The notes under the pieces: model-generated
The model's database searches: none
What the model saw: only the letters and a program-made list of their open reading frames with translations
What the model was told of the DNA's origin: nothing
Shown: positions 8,963 to 20,939 of the stretch, piece by piece
How positions within the stretch are numbered: the first letter of the stretch is position 1
Layout: each line of letters begins with the position of its first letter
Origin: Rhizobium nepotum 39/7
GTDB lineage: Bacteria; Pseudomonadota; Alphaproteobacteria; Rhizobiales; Rhizobiaceae
Direction of reading: 5' to 3'
NCBI RefSeq assembly: GCF_000949865.1
Contig: NZ_JWJH01000005.1
Location: 229,513-293,512 of the forward strand
DNA: 64,000 nt
Made by a program: the position numbers and the translations under genes

Positions 8963-9703
8963 TCATCCAAAAAACACGTCGCCGGCGGCGATGGAGCGCC
9001 TGACGCCCTCGTCCTCATCCAGCAGCAGATAACCATTATCATCAATTCCGACGAAACGCCCGCCGATCGAGCGGTCCGGGAAATTGACGGTGATGTGTTC
9101 GCCGATACCGCAGGCGGCCGCCCGCCAGCCGGCCATGACACCGGAAACGCCCCTGCCCTCATCCCAGTCTTGCAGCACCTCCGCCGTCTCGCGAAACAGG
9201 TGCGCGAACAACTCGTCGGGAGAACACGACGCGCCGTGCTCGGACAGCATGGTGACGGGATAAAGCGGGGTTTCAGGCTTGTGGGCGATATTGATGCCGA
9301 TGCCGATGACGATGGCGCGTCGCCCGTCCGGCAGCAATTCGGCCTCCATCAGAATACCGCAGGTCTTTTTGCGGCCGATCAGCACGTCGTTCGGCCATTT
9401 GATTTCAAGCGGCTCGCCACCTGCAGGTAAAACCGCGCGGATGGCGCGGTAAACGGCAAGCGCGAAGGCAAGCGGCAGAGACCCTATGCGGTCCATCGGA
9501 GCGGGATCGATGAGAAGAAGCGAGGCGTAGAGATTGCCGGGTTCGGAAACCCATGGCCGACCGCGACGGCCGCGCCCGCCGGTCTGGCGGATGGCGGTGA
9601 TCCACAGATTGCCGCCATCGCCCGCCCGCGCCCGGGCAAAACAGTCTATATTGGTCGATGGCGTTTCCGCCATCGCCTCGTGCCGGAAATCATCGATGGA
9701 CAT
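8963..9703 (-). CDS. birA: Biotin--[acetyl-CoA-carboxylase] ligase
   Basis: Attaches biotin to the carboxyl-carrier protein of biotin enzymes. The BPL/LPL domain shows TGGRGRRGRPW (biotinyl-AMP binding), KWPNDVLIGRKKTCGILMEAE and IGIGINIAHKPE, plus the short C-terminal domain. There is no N-terminal helix-turn-helix, so it is a monofunctional ligase, not an E. coli-type repressor. The open frame begins at a TTG at 9733 that overlaps the nuoN stop; the ATG at 9703 (MSIDDFRHEAM, 246 aa) fits the family N-terminus better. Neither start has a strong ribosome binding site, so coupling to nuoN is likely. Confidence 0.9.
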   Translation of the reverse strand: MSIDDFRHEAMAETPSTNIDCFARARAGDGGNLWITAIRQTGGRGRRGRPWVSEPGNLYASLLLIDPAPMDRIGSLPLAFALAVYRAIRAVLPAGGEPLEIKWPNDVLIGRKKTCGILMEAELLPDGRRAIVIGIGINIAHKPETPLYPVTMLSEHGASCSPDELFAHLFRETAEVLQDWDEGRGVSGVMAGWRAAACGIGEHITVNFPDRSIGGRFVGIDDNGYLLLDEDEGVRRSIAAGDVFFG

Positions 9704-9729
9704 CCGGCCCGTATGCTTTTGCGTGCTGC

Positions 9730-11178
9730 TCAAAAGAACGTCTTTGCCGCAACCGTGACCGCATTGCCAAGCGCACCGCCGAAGACGACGAAGCCGACAA
9801 CGAACAGTCCCGAGAGCGCATAAACAATCTTCAGTTCGCCGGCCGGACGCTCGAAGCTGCCCTTGGCTTCATCGAACCACATGACCTTGACGACGCGGAT
9901 ATAATAATATGCGCCGACGACCGAACCGATGACACCGATGATGGCGAGCGGATAGAGCTTCGCCTCGATGGCGGCAAGGAAGACGTAATACTTGCCGAAG
10001 AAGCCGGCGAGCGGCGGAATGCCGGCAAGCGAGAACATCAGGATCGTCAGAACAACCGCCATGAAGGGGTTGGTGGACGAAAGTCCGGCCAAGTCTTCGA
10101 CATTTTCAACATTGCCGATTTCCTTGCGGCGCATCGAGAGAATGCAGGCGAAGGTTCCGAGCGTCATGACCATATAGATGGTCATGTAGAGAATGACGCC
10201 AGAAATACCGGCCTCGGTGCCGGCCGCGAGACCAACCAGCGCATAACCCATGTGGCCGATGGAGGAATAGGCCATCAGGCGCTTGATGTTCTTCTGGCCG
10301 ATCGCGGCAAACGAGCCGAGCAGCATCGATGCGATGGAGATGAAGACCACAATCTGCTGCCAGTCGGCAAAGATCGGCTGGAAAGCCTCGACAACGACGC
10401 GAACGAGGATGGCCATGGCGCCGATCTTCGGTGCGGCGGACAGGAAGGCGGTAACCGGGGTCGGCGCGCCTTCATAAACATCCGGCGTCCACATGTGGAA
10501 CGGCACGGCGGAAATCTTGAACGCCAGACCGGCCAGCACGAAGACCAGGCCGAAGACCAGGCCGAGCGAGCGGGTTTCCGAGGCCAGAACCTGCGCGATT
10601 TCGGTAAAGCCGGTATTGCCGGTGAAGCCGTAAACCAGCGACATGCCGTAAAGCAGCATGCCGGAAGAGAGCGCACCGAGAACGAAATATTTCAGGCCCG
10701 CTTCCGTGGAGCGCAGGCTTTCCCGGTTGATGGCGCAGACGACGTAGAGCGCCAGCGACTGCAACTCCAGCGCCATGTAGAGCGAGATCATGTTGTTGGC
10801 CGAAATCATCAGCAAGATGCCGAGGGTGGCCAGCACCAGAAGCACCGGATATTCGAACCGTCCGACCGGTTCGAAACGGCTCTGGCCGACAGAAAGGATC
10901 ATGGCGGTGATCGAGCCGATCAGCGCCAGGATCTTCATGAAATTGCCGAAGGCATCGGCGACGTAAACACCGCCGAAGGCCAAACCCGAAGCGGGCGCAA
11001 AGACGATCCAGAGACCGACGACGAGCAGCAGGGCCACGGAAAGGCCTGTGACCGTCGTTGTCGACTTGTCGCCCGAGAAGACGCCAATCATGAGCAGCGC
11101 CAGCGCGCCGACCGCAAGGATCAGCTCGGGCGTCGCAATGTGCAGACTGGCAAAAAGAATTTCAGCGGTCATGTCCAA
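9730..11178 (-). CDS. nuoN: NADH-quinone oxidoreductase subunit N
   Basis: Antiporter-like proton-pumping membrane subunit of respiratory complex I, 482 aa with about 14 TM helices. It has the conserved proton-antiporter segment with [23 protein letters not shown] (functional Lys in the broken helix) and the lipid-facing [20 protein letters not shown]. Last gene of the nuo set; 12 bp separate it from nuoM, and birA follows directly. Confidence 0.96.
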   Translation of the reverse strand: MDMTAEILFASLHIATPELILAVGALALLMIGVFSGDKSTTTVTGLSVALLLVVGLWIVFAPASGLAFGGVYVADAFGNFMKILALIGSITAMILSVGQSRFEPVGRFEYPVLLVLATLGILLMISANNMISLYMALELQSLALYVVCAINRESLRSTEAGLKYFVLGALSSGMLLYGMSLVYGFTGNTGFTEIAQVLASETRSLGLVFGLVFVLAGLAFKISAVPFHMWTPDVYEGAPTPVTAFLSAAPKIGAMAILVRVVVEAFQPIFADWQQIVVFISIASMLLGSFAAIGQKNIKRLMAYSSIGHMGYALVGLAAGTEAGISGVILYMTIYMVMTLGTFACILSMRRKEIGNVENVEDLAGLSSTNPFMAVVLTILMFSLAGIPPLAGFFGKYYVFLAAIEAKLYPLAIIGVIGSVVGAYYYIRVVKVMWFDEAKGSFERPAGELKIVYALSGLFVVGFVVFGGALGNAVTVAAKTFF

Positions 11179-11190
11179 CGGGTCCTGTCG

Positions 11191-12702
11191 TCAATTCATC
11201 GAGAGCGCAACATTTTGCGCCGCCTGCAATGCAGCCGTATAGTTGTTTACCAGAAGATCGACCGATGCGGCGGTGGCATCGAAAACCGGAGCCGGATAGA
11301 CGCCGAAGAAGATCGTCAGCGCAACCAGCGGATAAAGGATGACCTTTTCGCGGGTTGACAGATCGAGCATCGATTTCAGGCTTTCCTTCTCGAGCGCACC
11401 GAAGATCACGCGGCGGTAGAGCCACAGCGCATAAGCAGCCGAGAGGATGACGCCGGTTGCCGCAAACAGCGCGACCAGCGAGTTGGCGCGGAATACGCCG
11501 ACCAGCGTCAGGAATTCACCGACAAAGCCTGACGTGCCGGGCAAACCGACATTGGCCATGGTGAAGATCATGAAGGCGACGGCATATTTCGGCATGTTGT
11601 TCACGAGACCGCCATAGGCGGATATCTCGCGGGTGTGCAGCCGGTCGTAAACGACGCCGACGCAGAGGAAGAGCGCGCCGGAGACGATGCCGTGCGACAG
11701 CATCTGGAAGATCGCGCCCTGCACGCCCTGCACATTGGCGGCGAAGATGCCCATGGTCACGTAACCCATGTGGGCAACGGAGGAGTAGGCGATCAGCTTC
11801 TTGATGTCATCCTGCATCATCGCCACCAGCGAGGTGTATATGATGGCGAGAACCGACAGCGTGAAGACGAAGGGTGCGAAATAATCCGACGCCAGCGGGA
11901 ACATCGACAGCGAGAAACGGATGAAACCGTAACCGCCGAGCTTCAGCATGACGCCGGCAAGGATGACCGAACCGGCGGTCGGCGCCTGCACGTGGGCGTC
12001 CGGCAGCCAGGTATGCACCGGCCACATCGGCATCTTGACCGAGAAGGCCGCGAAACAGGCAAGCCAGAGCCAGGTCTGCATGCCGGCCGGGAAGCCGTAT
12101 TTCAGAAGTTCGGTCATATCTGTCGTACCGGACTGCCAGTACATCGCCATGATGGCGAGCATGGTCAGAACCGAGCCGAGCAGCGTGTAGAGGAAGAACT
12201 TGTAGGAGGCGTAAACGCGATCCTTGCCGCCCCAGACGCCGATGATGATGAACATCGGGATCAGCGTCGCTTCGAAGAAGACGTAGAAGAGAACTGTATC
12301 CAGCGCCACGAAGACGCCGACCATGACGACTTCCAGCAGCAGGAAGGCGATCATGTATTCCTTGACGCGCTTCTCGATCGAATTCCAGCTTGCCAGTACG
12401 CAGAAAGGCATGAGGAAAGTGGTGAGGATGACGAACAGCATGGAGATGCCGTCGACACCCAGATGATAGGCGGCGATGTTGCCGAACCAGGCGTGTTTTT
12501 CGACCATCTGGAAACCGGGGTTCGAATTATCGAAGCCGATCCAGACGAACAGCGACACCAGGAAGGTGAAAACGGTCGTCAGCAGCGAGACGTTGAGAAT
12601 GTTGCGGCGCCCGAAAGGGCCGTTCTCGTTGGTCAGCAGCAAGAGCACCACGCCGACGAGCGGCAGAAAGGTGACCGTTGAAAGAATGGGCCAATCGGTC
12701 AT
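11191..12702 (-). CDS. nuoM: NADH-quinone oxidoreductase subunit M
   Basis: Second antiporter-like subunit of complex I, 503 aa, about 14 TM helices. Visible signatures are [17 protein letters not shown] (conserved Glu of TM5), [20 protein letters not shown] (functional Lys) and [19 protein letters not shown]. Its start overlaps the last base of nuoL, typical of translational coupling inside this operon. Confidence 0.97.
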   Translation of the reverse strand: MTDWPILSTVTFLPLVGVVLLLLTNENGPFGRRNILNVSLLTTVFTFLVSLFVWIGFDNSNPGFQMVEKHAWFGNIAAYHLGVDGISMLFVILTTFLMPFCVLASWNSIEKRVKEYMIAFLLLEVVMVGVFVALDTVLFYVFFEATLIPMFIIIGVWGGKDRVYASYKFFLYTLLGSVLTMLAIMAMYWQSGTTDMTELLKYGFPAGMQTWLWLACFAAFSVKMPMWPVHTWLPDAHVQAPTAGSVILAGVMLKLGGYGFIRFSLSMFPLASDYFAPFVFTLSVLAIIYTSLVAMMQDDIKKLIAYSSVAHMGYVTMGIFAANVQGVQGAIFQMLSHGIVSGALFLCVGVVYDRLHTREISAYGGLVNNMPKYAVAFMIFTMANVGLPGTSGFVGEFLTLVGVFRANSLVALFAATGVILSAAYALWLYRRVIFGALEKESLKSMLDLSTREKVILYPLVALTIFFGVYPAPVFDATAASVDLLVNNYTAALQAAQNVALSMN

Positions 12703-14699
12703 CAGAGGGCACTCCCAAGCATCATCCAGGTGACAAGCGCCGCGATGCCGATCAGCATCGCAAAGGCATAATGATAAAGGTAACCGGATTGCAGGCGGAC
12801 CATGCGGTTGGTCACGTCAACCACACGCGCTGCAATGCCGTTCGGTCCATAATGGTCGATGACGGCCACGTCGCCCTTCTTCCACAGGAAGCGGCCAAGC
12901 GCCTTTGCGGAACGAACGAAGAGGAAGTCGTAAAGTTCGTCGAAGTACCACTTGTTCAGAAGGAACTGGTAGAGGCCACGATGGGTCTCAGCCAGACGCT
13001 TCGGCGTCTCCGGCGACTTGATATACATGTACCATGCGGTCACGAAACCAAGCGCCATCGCGAAGAACGGGCTCCACTTAACCCACAGCGGCACATGGTG
13101 GAACTCTTCGAGGATTTCGTTTTCCGGAAGCATGAACAGAGCCCCCTTCCAGAATTCGGCATATTCCTCGCCGAAGAAATGACCTTCGAAAAGAACGCCG
13201 GCAAAGATCGCGCCGATCGTGAGGATGAAAAGCGGAATCAGCATGACCATCGGCGATTCATGCACATGGTGCATCACATCAGCCGAAGCGCGCGGCTTGC
13301 CGAAGAAGGTCATGAACGCCAGGCGCCAGGAATAGAAGCTGGTGAACAGCGCCGCAATGACCAGCAACGTGAAGGCGAAGCCTGACAGCACCGAATGGGA
13401 CGCGTAAGCGGATTCGATGATGACATCCTTCGAGAAGAAGCCGGCGAAACCGATCATCGTGCCGGGAATGCCAACGCCTGTCAGCGCCAGCGTGCCGACG
13501 GTCATCGTCCAGAAGGTGATGGGGATATGCTTGCGCAGGCCACCCATGTAACGCATGTCCTGCTCGCCATCGACGGCGTGGATGACGGAACCGGCGCACA
13601 AGAACAGCAGTGCCTTGAAGAAGGCGTGCGTGAACAGGTGGAACACGGCCGCGCCATAAGCGCCGACGCCGAGCGCCACGAACATGTAACCGAGCTGCGA
13701 GCAGGTCGAATAGGCGATGACGCGCTTGATGTCGTTCTGCACGAGACCAACGGTCGCCGCGAAGAAGGCGGTGATCGCACCGATCAGCGTCACGACGGTC
13801 AGTGCAGTCGGCGACAGTTCAAACAGCGGCGACATGCGGGCGACGAGGAAGACACCGGCGGTGACCATGGTTGCGGCGTGAATGAGGGCAGACACCGGGG
13901 TCGGGCCTTCCATCGCGTCCGGCAGCCAGGTGTGCAGCAGGAACTGCGCCGATTTACCCATCGCGCCCATGAAGAGCAGCAGGCACACGCCCGTCATCGC
14001 ATTGGCCTTGTCGAGATGCATGCCGAACAGGTTGATGACGGTTTCGGTGGAGGCAGCGCCTTCGGCCGGCAGATAGGTGCTGGCGGCGGCAAAAACCGTC
14101 TCCAGATTGATCGAGCCGAACAGCACGAAGATACCGGAAATGCCGAGGATGAAGCCGAAGTCACCGACGCGGTTGACGATGAAGGCCTTCATGGCGGCAG
14201 CAGACGCGGAAGGCTTCTTGAACCAGAAGCCGATCAGCAGATAGGACGCGAGACCCACGCCTTCCCAGCCGAAGAACATCTGCAGCAGGTTGTCGGAGGT
14301 CACCAGCATCAGCATGGCGAAGGTGAACAGCGAAAGATAGGCGAAGAAGCGCGGACGATGCGGATCGTGGTGCATGTATCCGATCGAATAGAGGTGCACC
14401 AGCGTCGAGACCGTGTTGACGACGACGAACATGACGGCCGTCAGCGTATCGATGCGGAAGGCCCATTCAACGTCGATGCCGCCGGACTGGATCCAGCGCA
14501 GCACGGTGACCTTGATCACCTCGCCCGGTTCGCCATGGGCAAGTGCGACACTAAAGAAGACGACCCACGACAGGATGGCGACCACGATCATCAGACCGGT
14601 GGTGACATATTCCGAGGCCTTGGCGCCGATCGACCGGCCAAACAGGCCGGCGATCAGGAAACCGATCAGGGGAAGAAAGACGATAGCCTTGTAGATCAT
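12702..14699 (-). CDS. nuoL: NADH-quinone oxidoreductase subunit L
   Basis: Largest antiporter-like subunit of complex I, 665 aa, with the distal proton channel and the long C-terminal amphipathic helix that lies along the membrane arm. Motifs: [18 protein letters not shown] (conserved Glu), [36 protein letters not shown] and [17 protein letters not shown]. Seven bp downstream of nuoK. Confidence 0.97.
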   Translation of the reverse strand: MIYKAIVFLPLIGFLIAGLFGRSIGAKASEYVTTGLMIVVAILSWVVFFSVALAHGEPGEVIKVTVLRWIQSGGIDVEWAFRIDTLTAVMFVVVNTVSTLVHLYSIGYMHHDPHRPRFFAYLSLFTFAMLMLVTSDNLLQMFFGWEGVGLASYLLIGFWFKKPSASAAAMKAFIVNRVGDFGFILGISGIFVLFGSINLETVFAAASTYLPAEGAASTETVINLFGMHLDKANAMTGVCLLLFMGAMGKSAQFLLHTWLPDAMEGPTPVSALIHAATMVTAGVFLVARMSPLFELSPTALTVVTLIGAITAFFAATVGLVQNDIKRVIAYSTCSQLGYMFVALGVGAYGAAVFHLFTHAFFKALLFLCAGSVIHAVDGEQDMRYMGGLRKHIPITFWTMTVGTLALTGVGIPGTMIGFAGFFSKDVIIESAYASHSVLSGFAFTLLVIAALFTSFYSWRLAFMTFFGKPRASADVMHHVHESPMVMLIPLFILTIGAIFAGVLFEGHFFGEEYAEFWKGALFMLPENEILEEFHHVPLWVKWSPFFAMALGFVTAWYMYIKSPETPKRLAETHRGLYQFLLNKWYFDELYDFLFVRSAKALGRFLWKKGDVAVIDHYGPNGIAARVVDVTNRMVRLQSGYLYHYAFAMLIGIAALVTWMMLGSAL

Positions 14700-14706
14700 A
14701 GCCTTG

Positions 14707-15015
14707 TCAGCCCTTCATCATATTGACGTCTTCAACGGCGATCGATCCGCGGTTGCGGTAGAAGACAACGAGTATTGCAAGACCGATGGCCGCTTCGGCG
14801 GCTGCGACGGTCAGAATGAAAAGTGCGAAGACCTGGCCGACGATGTCGTTCAGGAAAGCCGAGAACGCCACCATGTTGATGTTGACCGCAAGCAGGATAA
14901 GCTCGATCGACATGAGGATGACGATGACGTTCTTCCGGTTGAGAAAGATGCCGAAGACGCCGATCGTGAAGAGGATGGCGCTGACCGTCAGGTAGTGGGA
15001 AAGACCGATTACCAT
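14707..15015 (-). CDS. nuoK: NADH-quinone oxidoreductase subunit K
   Basis: Small membrane subunit of complex I, 102 aa with three TM helices. The buried glutamates essential for proton transfer are visible in helix 2 ([18 protein letters not shown]) and helix 3 ([14 protein letters not shown]). Starts 29 bp after nuoJ. Confidence 0.97.
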   Translation of the reverse strand: MVIGLSHYLTVSAILFTIGVFGIFLNRKNVIVILMSIELILLAVNINMVAFSAFLNDIVGQVFALFILTVAAAEAAIGLAILVVFYRNRGSIAVEDVNMMKG

Positions 15016-15044
15016 AGTGTGTTTCCTTGAATCCGTTCGCGCCT

Positions 15045-15659
15045 TCAGATGCCCTGGCCCGGCTTGACCTTGACCGTGGTGACGGCGGTCTTCGGGTCAC
15101 GGCCGACCTGCGTGGATATATCCTGCCGCTTGATGTCGGTGCGGTGACGCAACGTCAGCACAATAGCGCCGATCATGGCCACCAGCAGCACGAGACCGGC
15201 CAGCTGGAAGAAGTAGACGTAATTGGTATAGAGCACGTCGCCCAGCGCCGCCGTATTGGTGCGCACGGCCGGCGGCGGGATCGGCATGGTGATCGATTTC
15301 GCCGCCTGCGGGTTGAGCACGCTGCCGCCGACAACGACGATCAGCTCGGCTGCGAGGATCACGCCGATCAGCGCGCCGACTGGCGCGTATTGCAGCACGC
15401 CGGAGCGCAGCTCTGCGAAATCCACATCCAGCATCATGACGACGAAGAGGAAGAGCACCGCCACCGCACCGACATAGACCACCAGCAGGATCATGCCGAG
15501 GAACTCGGCTCCCGTCAGCAGGAACAACGCCGCTGCGTTGAAGAAGGTCAAAATCAGAAACAGCACCGAATGAACAGGGTTCTTCGATGCGATGACCATG
15601 AACGCAGACGCCACGGCGACGAAAGCGAAAATATAAAAGAATACAGCGTGCAGACCCAT
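15045..15659 (-). CDS. nuoJ: NADH-quinone oxidoreductase subunit J
   Basis: Membrane subunit J of complex I, 204 aa, five TM helices including the flexible helix 3 region ([27 protein letters not shown]). A 140 bp non-coding gap separates it from nuoI upstream, the second-largest spacing within the operon after nuoG-nuoF; no promoter or terminator is evident in that gap. Confidence 0.96.
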   Translation of the reverse strand: MGLHAVFFYIFAFVAVASAFMVIASKNPVHSVLFLILTFFNAAALFLLTGAEFLGMILLVVYVGAVAVLFLFVVMMLDVDFAELRSGVLQYAPVGALIGVILAAELIVVVGGSVLNPQAAKSITMPIPPPAVRTNTAALGDVLYTNYVYFFQLAGLVLLVAMIGAIVLTLRHRTDIKRQDISTQVGRDPKTAVTTVKVKPGQGI

Positions 15660-15799
15660 GTTGGTGCCTTTTTGTCCTCATCCGGGCGAAGATGGCGCGA
15701 AAGCCCCCTCACCCGTTTCGTCCCCGCCGGCGAAAACCGTGCAGGCTCTTTTACTCTTTCTTCGCTTCCCGGGGCTTACCCCGAAAAGACGGTCGCGCC

Positions 15800-16291
15800 T
15801 TAACGATAAGGCGCATCCAGTGCGAGGTTGCGTGCGATTTCACGCTCCCAGCGGTCGCCATTGTCGAGAAGCTTCTGTTTGTCGAAATAAAGCTCCTCGC
15901 GGGTTTCCGTCGCGAATTCGAAGTTCGGGCCTTCGACGATGGCATCGACCGGGCAAGCCTCCTGGCAGAAACCGCAATAGATGCACTTCACCATGTCGAT
16001 GTCGTAACGCACCGTGCGGCGGGTGCCGTCGTTGCGGCGCGGGCCGGCTTCGATGGTGATAGCCTGAGCGGGACAGATCGCTTCACACAGCTTGCAGGCG
16101 ATGCAACGCTCTTCGCCGTTCGGATAACGGCGCAGCGCATGTTCGCCACGGAAGCGCGGAGACACCGGGCCCTTTTCGAAAGGATAGTTCACCGTCGCCT
16201 TCTGCTTGAAGAAGTGACGCATCGTCAGGAAGATCGCACCGACGAACTCCTTGAGGAATAGTGAATTGACGGCTTGGGAAAGGCTTGCCAT
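15800..16291 (-). CDS. nuoI: NADH-quinone oxidoreductase subunit I
   Basis: Peripheral-arm iron-sulfur protein of complex I carrying clusters N6a and N6b. Two 8Fe-8S ferredoxin motifs are seen: [16 protein letters not shown] and [16 protein letters not shown]. The N-terminal amphipathic segment [28 protein letters not shown] anchors it to the membrane arm. At 163 aa it has the usual length. Confidence 0.97.
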   Translation of the reverse strand: MASLSQAVNSLFLKEFVGAIFLTMRHFFKQKATVNYPFEKGPVSPRFRGEHALRRYPNGEERCIACKLCEAICPAQAITIEAGPRRNDGTRRTVRYDIDMVKCIYCGFCQEACPVDAIVEGPNFEFATETREELYFDKQKLLDNGDRWEREIARNLALDAPYR

Positions 16292-16327
16292 CTCAAACTC
16301 CAGATTTCTGAGCGAGGAGTACGGACA

Positions 16328-17374
16328 TCAACCGGCCCACCCCGTCAGCTTCAATACGAATGCAACAATAACGACCATGGCGAGCGACAGCGGCAGGAAC
16401 ACCTTCCAGCCGAGGCGCATGAGCTGGTCATAGCGGTAACGCGGAACGAAAGCTTTCGTCAGAGCGATCATGAAGAAGACCATGCAGCCCTTGAGCACGA
16501 ACCAGACGATACCCGGAACCCAGTTCAGGAACCACACATCCACGATCGGCAGCCAGCCACCGAGGAACAGGATCGTCGTCAGGCAGCAGATCATGACGAT
16601 CGCAGCATATTCGCCGAGCATGAACATCATGTAGGGCGTTGAGCCGTATTCGACCATGTGACCGGCGACCAGTTCCGATTCCGCTTCCGGAAGGTCGAAG
16701 GGCGGACGGTTGGTTTCGGCAAGGCCCGAGATGAAGAACACGATGAACATCGGGAACAGCGACAGCCAGTGCCAGTCGAGGAACGAGGCAGGCAGGCCGA
16801 ACATCGTGCCGAGACCGGTGCGCTGCGCAAGAACGATATCACTCAGGTTCAGCGAGCCGACGCAGAGCAGGACAGTGACGATGACGAGGCCGATCGACAC
16901 TTCGTAGGACACCATCTGCGCCGCAGAACGGAGCGCGCCGAGGAACGGATATTTCGAGTTCGAAGCCCAGCCGCCCATGATGATGCCGTACACTTCAAGC
17001 GAGGAAATCGCGAAGATGTAGAGAATGCCGACATTGATATTGGCGATGACCCAGCCATCGGCGAAGGGAATGACCGCGTAGGTGGCAAGCGCCAGCGTCA
17101 CGGCGACCAGCGGCGCCAGAAGGAAGACCGCCTTGTTGGCACCTGCCGGAATGACGGGCTCCTTCAGGATGAACTTCAAAAGGTCGGCGAAGGACTGGAA
17201 GAGACCGAAGGGACCGACGACGTTCGGACCACGGCGCAACTGCACGGCTGCCCAGACCTTGCGGTCGGCGAGCAGAAGGAAGGCGATGGCCACCAGAAGG
17301 CAAACGAGAAGCAGCAGGGACTGGCCGACCATGATCAGCGCGGGCCAGACGTAGCTCCAGAAAAACAATTCCAT
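16328..17374 (-). CDS. nuoH: NADH-quinone oxidoreductase subunit H
   Basis: Membrane subunit at the junction with the peripheral arm, forming part of the quinone chamber; 348 aa, eight TM helices. Signatures: [34 protein letters not shown] and [28 protein letters not shown] with the conserved acidic loop. Twelve bp after nuoG. Confidence 0.97.
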   Translation of the reverse strand: MELFFWSYVWPALIMVGQSLLLLVCLLVAIAFLLLADRKVWAAVQLRRGPNVVGPFGLFQSFADLLKFILKEPVIPAGANKAVFLLAPLVAVTLALATYAVIPFADGWVIANINVGILYIFAISSLEVYGIIMGGWASNSKYPFLGALRSAAQMVSYEVSIGLVIVTVLLCVGSLNLSDIVLAQRTGLGTMFGLPASFLDWHWLSLFPMFIVFFISGLAETNRPPFDLPEAESELVAGHMVEYGSTPYMMFMLGEYAAIVMICCLTTILFLGGWLPIVDVWFLNWVPGIVWFVLKGCMVFFMIALTKAFVPRYRYDQLMRLGWKVFLPLSLAMVVIVAFVLKLTGWAG

Positions 17375-17386
17375 AATCCCCTACCC

Positions 17387-19468
17387 TTACTCTGCCGCAG
17401 CCTGGAAATTGTTGCGGACCAATGCGGAACACTCGGCCATGACGGCGGATGCACGCGCAATCGGGTTCGTCAAATAAAAGTCTTTTACCGGCGAGGCAAA
17501 CGCCGACTTGCTGAGGCTGCCCGCACGTCCGGCCAGAGCCTCGATATCTTGGCCGTTGCCGGCGACGATTTCGTCGGTTTCCGCCAGATGCGGATGCGCG
17601 ACATAAAGCTGGCCGCGCAGCGCCGACAGCGAGTCAAACGGCAGCTTCTTGCCGAGAACGTCGGACAACGCACGCAGGATCGCCCAGTCTTCGCGGGCCT
17701 CGCCCGGTGCAAAACCGGCGCGGTTGCCCACCTGAACGCGGCCTTCGGTGTTGACCCAGATACCGGATTTTTCGGTATAGGCCGCACCCGGAAGGATGAC
17801 GTCGGCGTGCATCGCACCATGGTCGCCATGGCTGCCGATATAGACGGTGAACTTCGCACCCTTGTTCGACAGGTCGAGTTCATCGGCGCCGAGCAGGAAG
17901 AGAACGTCCATGGACGTTACCATTTCGGCGGCGGCAACACCGCCCTCACCCGGCACGAAGCCGATATCGAGACCACCGACGCGGGCAGCGGCGGTATGCA
18001 GCACCGAGAAGCCGTTCCATTCGTCGCTGATGGCACCAACCGAAACGGCAAGCTTTGCAGCAGCCGCGAGCACGGCTGCACCATCGGCACGCGCCAGAGC
18101 GCCCTGGCCGACAATGATCAGCGGGTTCTTGGCGGACTTCAGCTTGTCGACGAAGCTGTGCGAACCATTGGCGAGATCCGAAAGCGTTTCCGCGCCGGAG
18201 CCGAGATATTCATAATTGTAGCGCAGCTCGCCGGCTTCGCCGATCACGCCGATCGGGAAACCGCCGCGACGCCAGCGCTTGCGGATGCGGGCGTTGAGCA
18301 CGGCCGCTTCGAAACGCGGGTTCGCACCGACGATCAGTAGCGCGTCCGCATGCTCGATGCCTTCAATGGTGGAATTGAACAGGTAGCTGGCGCGACCCAG
18401 AGACGGATCAAGCGCTGCGCCATCCTGACGGCAATCGACATTGGCCGAGCCGAGCGACGCCAGAAGCGACTTCAGCGCGAACATTTCCTCGACGGAAGCA
18501 AGGTCGCCGGCAATCGCACCGATCTTGTTACCGCTGGTCGCGGCAACTGCCTGCTTGATCGCGCCGAAGGCTTCGCCCCAGTTTGCAGGCTGCAACCGGC
18601 CATCCTTGCGAACGTAAGGCCGGTCGAGACGCTGGGTCTTCAGGCCGTCCCAGATGAAGCGGCTTTTGTCGGAAATCCACTCTTCGTTGATCGCCTCGTT
18701 GACGCGCGGCATGACGCGCATGACTTCGCGACCACGGGTATCGACGCGGATGGCCGAACCGAGAGCGTCCATCACGTCGATGGTTTCGGTCTTGTTCAGT
18801 TCCCACGGACGGGCGGTGAAGGCGAAAGGCTTGGAGGTGAGCGCGCCGACCGGGCAAAGGTCGACCACGTTGCCCTGAAGCTCTGACGTCATCGCCTGCT
18901 CGAGATAGGTGGTGATCTCGGCATCCTCGCCGCGGCCGATGAGGCCGAGTTCAGCAATGCCGGCAACTTCCGTCGTAAAACGGACGCAGCGCGTGCAGTG
19001 GATGCAGCGGTTCATGACAGTCTTGACGAGCGGGCCGATATATTTGTCTTCAACCGCACGCTTGTTTTCCGCGTAACGCGAACCGGCGATACCGAAGGCC
19101 ATGGCCTGGTCCTGCAGGTCGCATTCGCCGCCCTGGTCGCAGATCGGGCAATCGAGCGGATGGTTGATCAGCAGGAATTCCATCACGCCTTCGCGGGCCT
19201 TCTTGACCATCGGCGTATTGGTGAAAACTTCCGGCAATTCGCCATTCGGGCCGCCGCGAACGTCGCGAACGCCCATGGCGCAGGAAGCGGCGGGCTTGGG
19301 CGGTCCGCCCTTCACCTCGATGAGACACATGCGGCAGTTACCCGCGACCGACAAGCGCTCATGAAAACAAAAGCGCGGAACTTCAGCACCAGCCTCCTCG
19401 CACGCCTGCAACAGCGTGAAATGATCCGGAACCTCGATCTCTTTACCGTCAACCTTGAGCTTTGCCAT
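17387..19468 (-). CDS. nuoG: NADH-quinone oxidoreductase subunit G
   Basis: Largest peripheral-arm subunit (693 aa from the ATG at 19468, [17 protein letters not shown]). The N-terminus binds a 2Fe-2S and two 4Fe-4S clusters: [38 protein letters not shown] and [10 protein letters not shown]. The rest is the degenerate molybdopterin oxidoreductase-like domain without cofactor. The frame could be opened 35 codons upstream, but that segment is Arg/Cys-rich and unlike the family. The gap to nuoF (156 bp) contains short inverted repeats but no clear promoter. Confidence 0.96.
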   Translation of the reverse strand: MAKLKVDGKEIEVPDHFTLLQACEEAGAEVPRFCFHERLSVAGNCRMCLIEVKGGPPKPAASCAMGVRDVRGGPNGELPEVFTNTPMVKKAREGVMEFLLINHPLDCPICDQGGECDLQDQAMAFGIAGSRYAENKRAVEDKYIGPLVKTVMNRCIHCTRCVRFTTEVAGIAELGLIGRGEDAEITTYLEQAMTSELQGNVVDLCPVGALTSKPFAFTARPWELNKTETIDVMDALGSAIRVDTRGREVMRVMPRVNEAINEEWISDKSRFIWDGLKTQRLDRPYVRKDGRLQPANWGEAFGAIKQAVAATSGNKIGAIAGDLASVEEMFALKSLLASLGSANVDCRQDGAALDPSLGRASYLFNSTIEGIEHADALLIVGANPRFEAAVLNARIRKRWRRGGFPIGVIGEAGELRYNYEYLGSGAETLSDLANGSHSFVDKLKSAKNPLIIVGQGALARADGAAVLAAAAKLAVSVGAISDEWNGFSVLHTAAARVGGLDIGFVPGEGGVAAAEMVTSMDVLFLLGADELDLSNKGAKFTVYIGSHGDHGAMHADVILPGAAYTEKSGIWVNTEGRVQVGNRAGFAPGEAREDWAILRALSDVLGKKLPFDSLSALRGQLYVAHPHLAETDEIVAGNGQDIEALAGRAGSLSKSAFASPVKDFYLTNPIARASAVMAECSALVRNNFQAAAE

Positions 19469-19624
19469 GGTTCTACTTACGTCCTGTTGCCTGTTCGTCC
19501 CGTGTCTCTCACACGGTCCGCAACAAATCCTTAATCGCGCCCGACCCTCAATCTCGTCGGCCAGGCGCTTCATGGTGTCCCGGCGCCGGGATCATCCCCG
19601 CGCCGCATGCAAACTGCGAAAAGC

Positions 19625-20929
19625 TTATTCGGCAGCTTCCAGAACAGCGCCATCATCCATGGCCCTGTAGGTATATTGGTCGATGCGCTTTTCGATTTCC
19701 GGACGGAAATTGCGGATCAGCGCCTGTACCGGCCATGCGGCGGCGTCGCCCAGCGCACAGATGGTGTGGCCTTCGATCTGCTTGGTCACTTCGAACAGCA
19801 TGTCGATTTCACGCTTCTGCGCGTTACCCTTCACCATGCGTTCCAGCACGCGCCACATCCAGCCGGTGCCTTCGCGGCACGGCGTGCACTGGCCGCAGCT
19901 TTCGTGCTTGAAGAAAGCCGCGATGCGGGCAATCGCCTTGATGACGTCGGTGGACTTGTCCATGACGATCATGCCGCCGGTGCCGAAGGAGGACTTGACC
20001 TCGCGCATGCCGTCGAAATCCATGATGGCGTCCTTCATGTCCTCACCGCGAACGATGGGGCAGGATGCACCGCCGGGGATGACGCCGAGCAGATTGTCCC
20101 AGCCGCCGCGAATACCGCCGCAATGGTGCTCGATCAGCTCGCGGAAGGACAGGCCCAGCGCGTCTTCGAAGGTGCAGGGACGCTCGACATGGCCGGAGAC
20201 CATGAACAGCTTGGTGCCGACATTGTTCGGACGGCCGATCGACGAGAACCATGCCGCACCTCGGCGCAGGATGGTCGGCGCAACCGCGATGGATTCGACG
20301 TTATTGACCGTCGTCGGGCAGCCGTAAAGGCCCATATTGGCCGGGAACGGTGGCTTAAGACGCGGCTGGCCCTTTTTGCCCTCAAGGCTTTCGAGCAGAG
20401 CCGTCTCTTCGCCGCAGATGTAAGCACCAGCGCCGTGATGGACGTAGATGTCGTAATCCCAGCCGTTCTTGTTGTTCTTGCCGAGCAGGCCGGCATCGTA
20501 ACATTCGTCGATGGCCGCCTGAAGCGCCTCGCGCTCACGCATATATTCGCCGCGAACGTAGATGTAGGCGGTATGGGCACCCATGGCGAAACCGGCGATC
20601 ACGCAGCCTTCGATCAGCGTATGCGGATCGTTGCGCAGGATTTCACGGTCCTTGCAGGTGCCGGGCTCGGATTCGTCGGCGTTGACGACCAGATAATGCG
20701 GACGGCCGTCGTTTTCCTTCGGCATGAAGGACCATTTGAGACCGGTCGGGAAGCCTGCGCCACCGCGACCACGAAGGCCGGAAGCCTTCATCTCGTTGAT
20801 GATCCAGTCACGACCCTTTTCGATGATCTGCTTGGTGCCATCCCAGTGGCCGCGCGCTCTCACGCCCTTCAGGGACTTGTCCTTGAGGCCGTAGAGATTG
20901 GTAAAGATGCGATCCTGATCTTTTAACAT
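19625..20929 (-). CDS. nuoF: NADH-quinone oxidoreductase subunit F
   Basis: NADH-binding flavoprotein of complex I, 434 aa. FMN/NADH-binding glycine-rich segments are [16 protein letters not shown] and [19 protein letters not shown]; the 4Fe-4S cluster (N3) ligands are in [12 protein letters not shown] plus the Cys in [10 protein letters not shown]. Eleven bp after nuoE. Confidence 0.97.
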   Translation of the reverse strand: MLKDQDRIFTNLYGLKDKSLKGVRARGHWDGTKQIIEKGRDWIINEMKASGLRGRGGAGFPTGLKWSFMPKENDGRPHYLVVNADESEPGTCKDREILRNDPHTLIEGCVIAGFAMGAHTAYIYVRGEYMREREALQAAIDECYDAGLLGKNNKNGWDYDIYVHHGAGAYICGEETALLESLEGKKGQPRLKPPFPANMGLYGCPTTVNNVESIAVAPTILRRGAAWFSSIGRPNNVGTKLFMVSGHVERPCTFEDALGLSFRELIEHHCGGIRGGWDNLLGVIPGGASCPIVRGEDMKDAIMDFDGMREVKSSFGTGGMIVMDKSTDVIKAIARIAAFFKHESCGQCTPCREGTGWMWRVLERMVKGNAQKREIDMLFEVTKQIEGHTICALGDAAAWPVQALIRNFRPEIEKRIDQYTYRAMDDGAVLEAAE

Positions 20930-20939
20930 GCTTCACCCT

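Noticed and set aside
9703..9733. TTG start for birA overlapping the nuoN stop
   Set aside because: Possible, but the ATG at 9703 matches the family N-terminus better; kept as an alternative only.
9658..11358. 566-codon plus-strand frame over birA, nuoN and nuoM
   Set aside because: Antisense shadow of nuoN; composition (Asp/Gly/Arg/His-rich) unlike a real protein, no ribosome binding site.
16658..18340. 560-codon plus-strand frame over nuoH and nuoG
   Set aside because: Antisense shadow of two certain genes.
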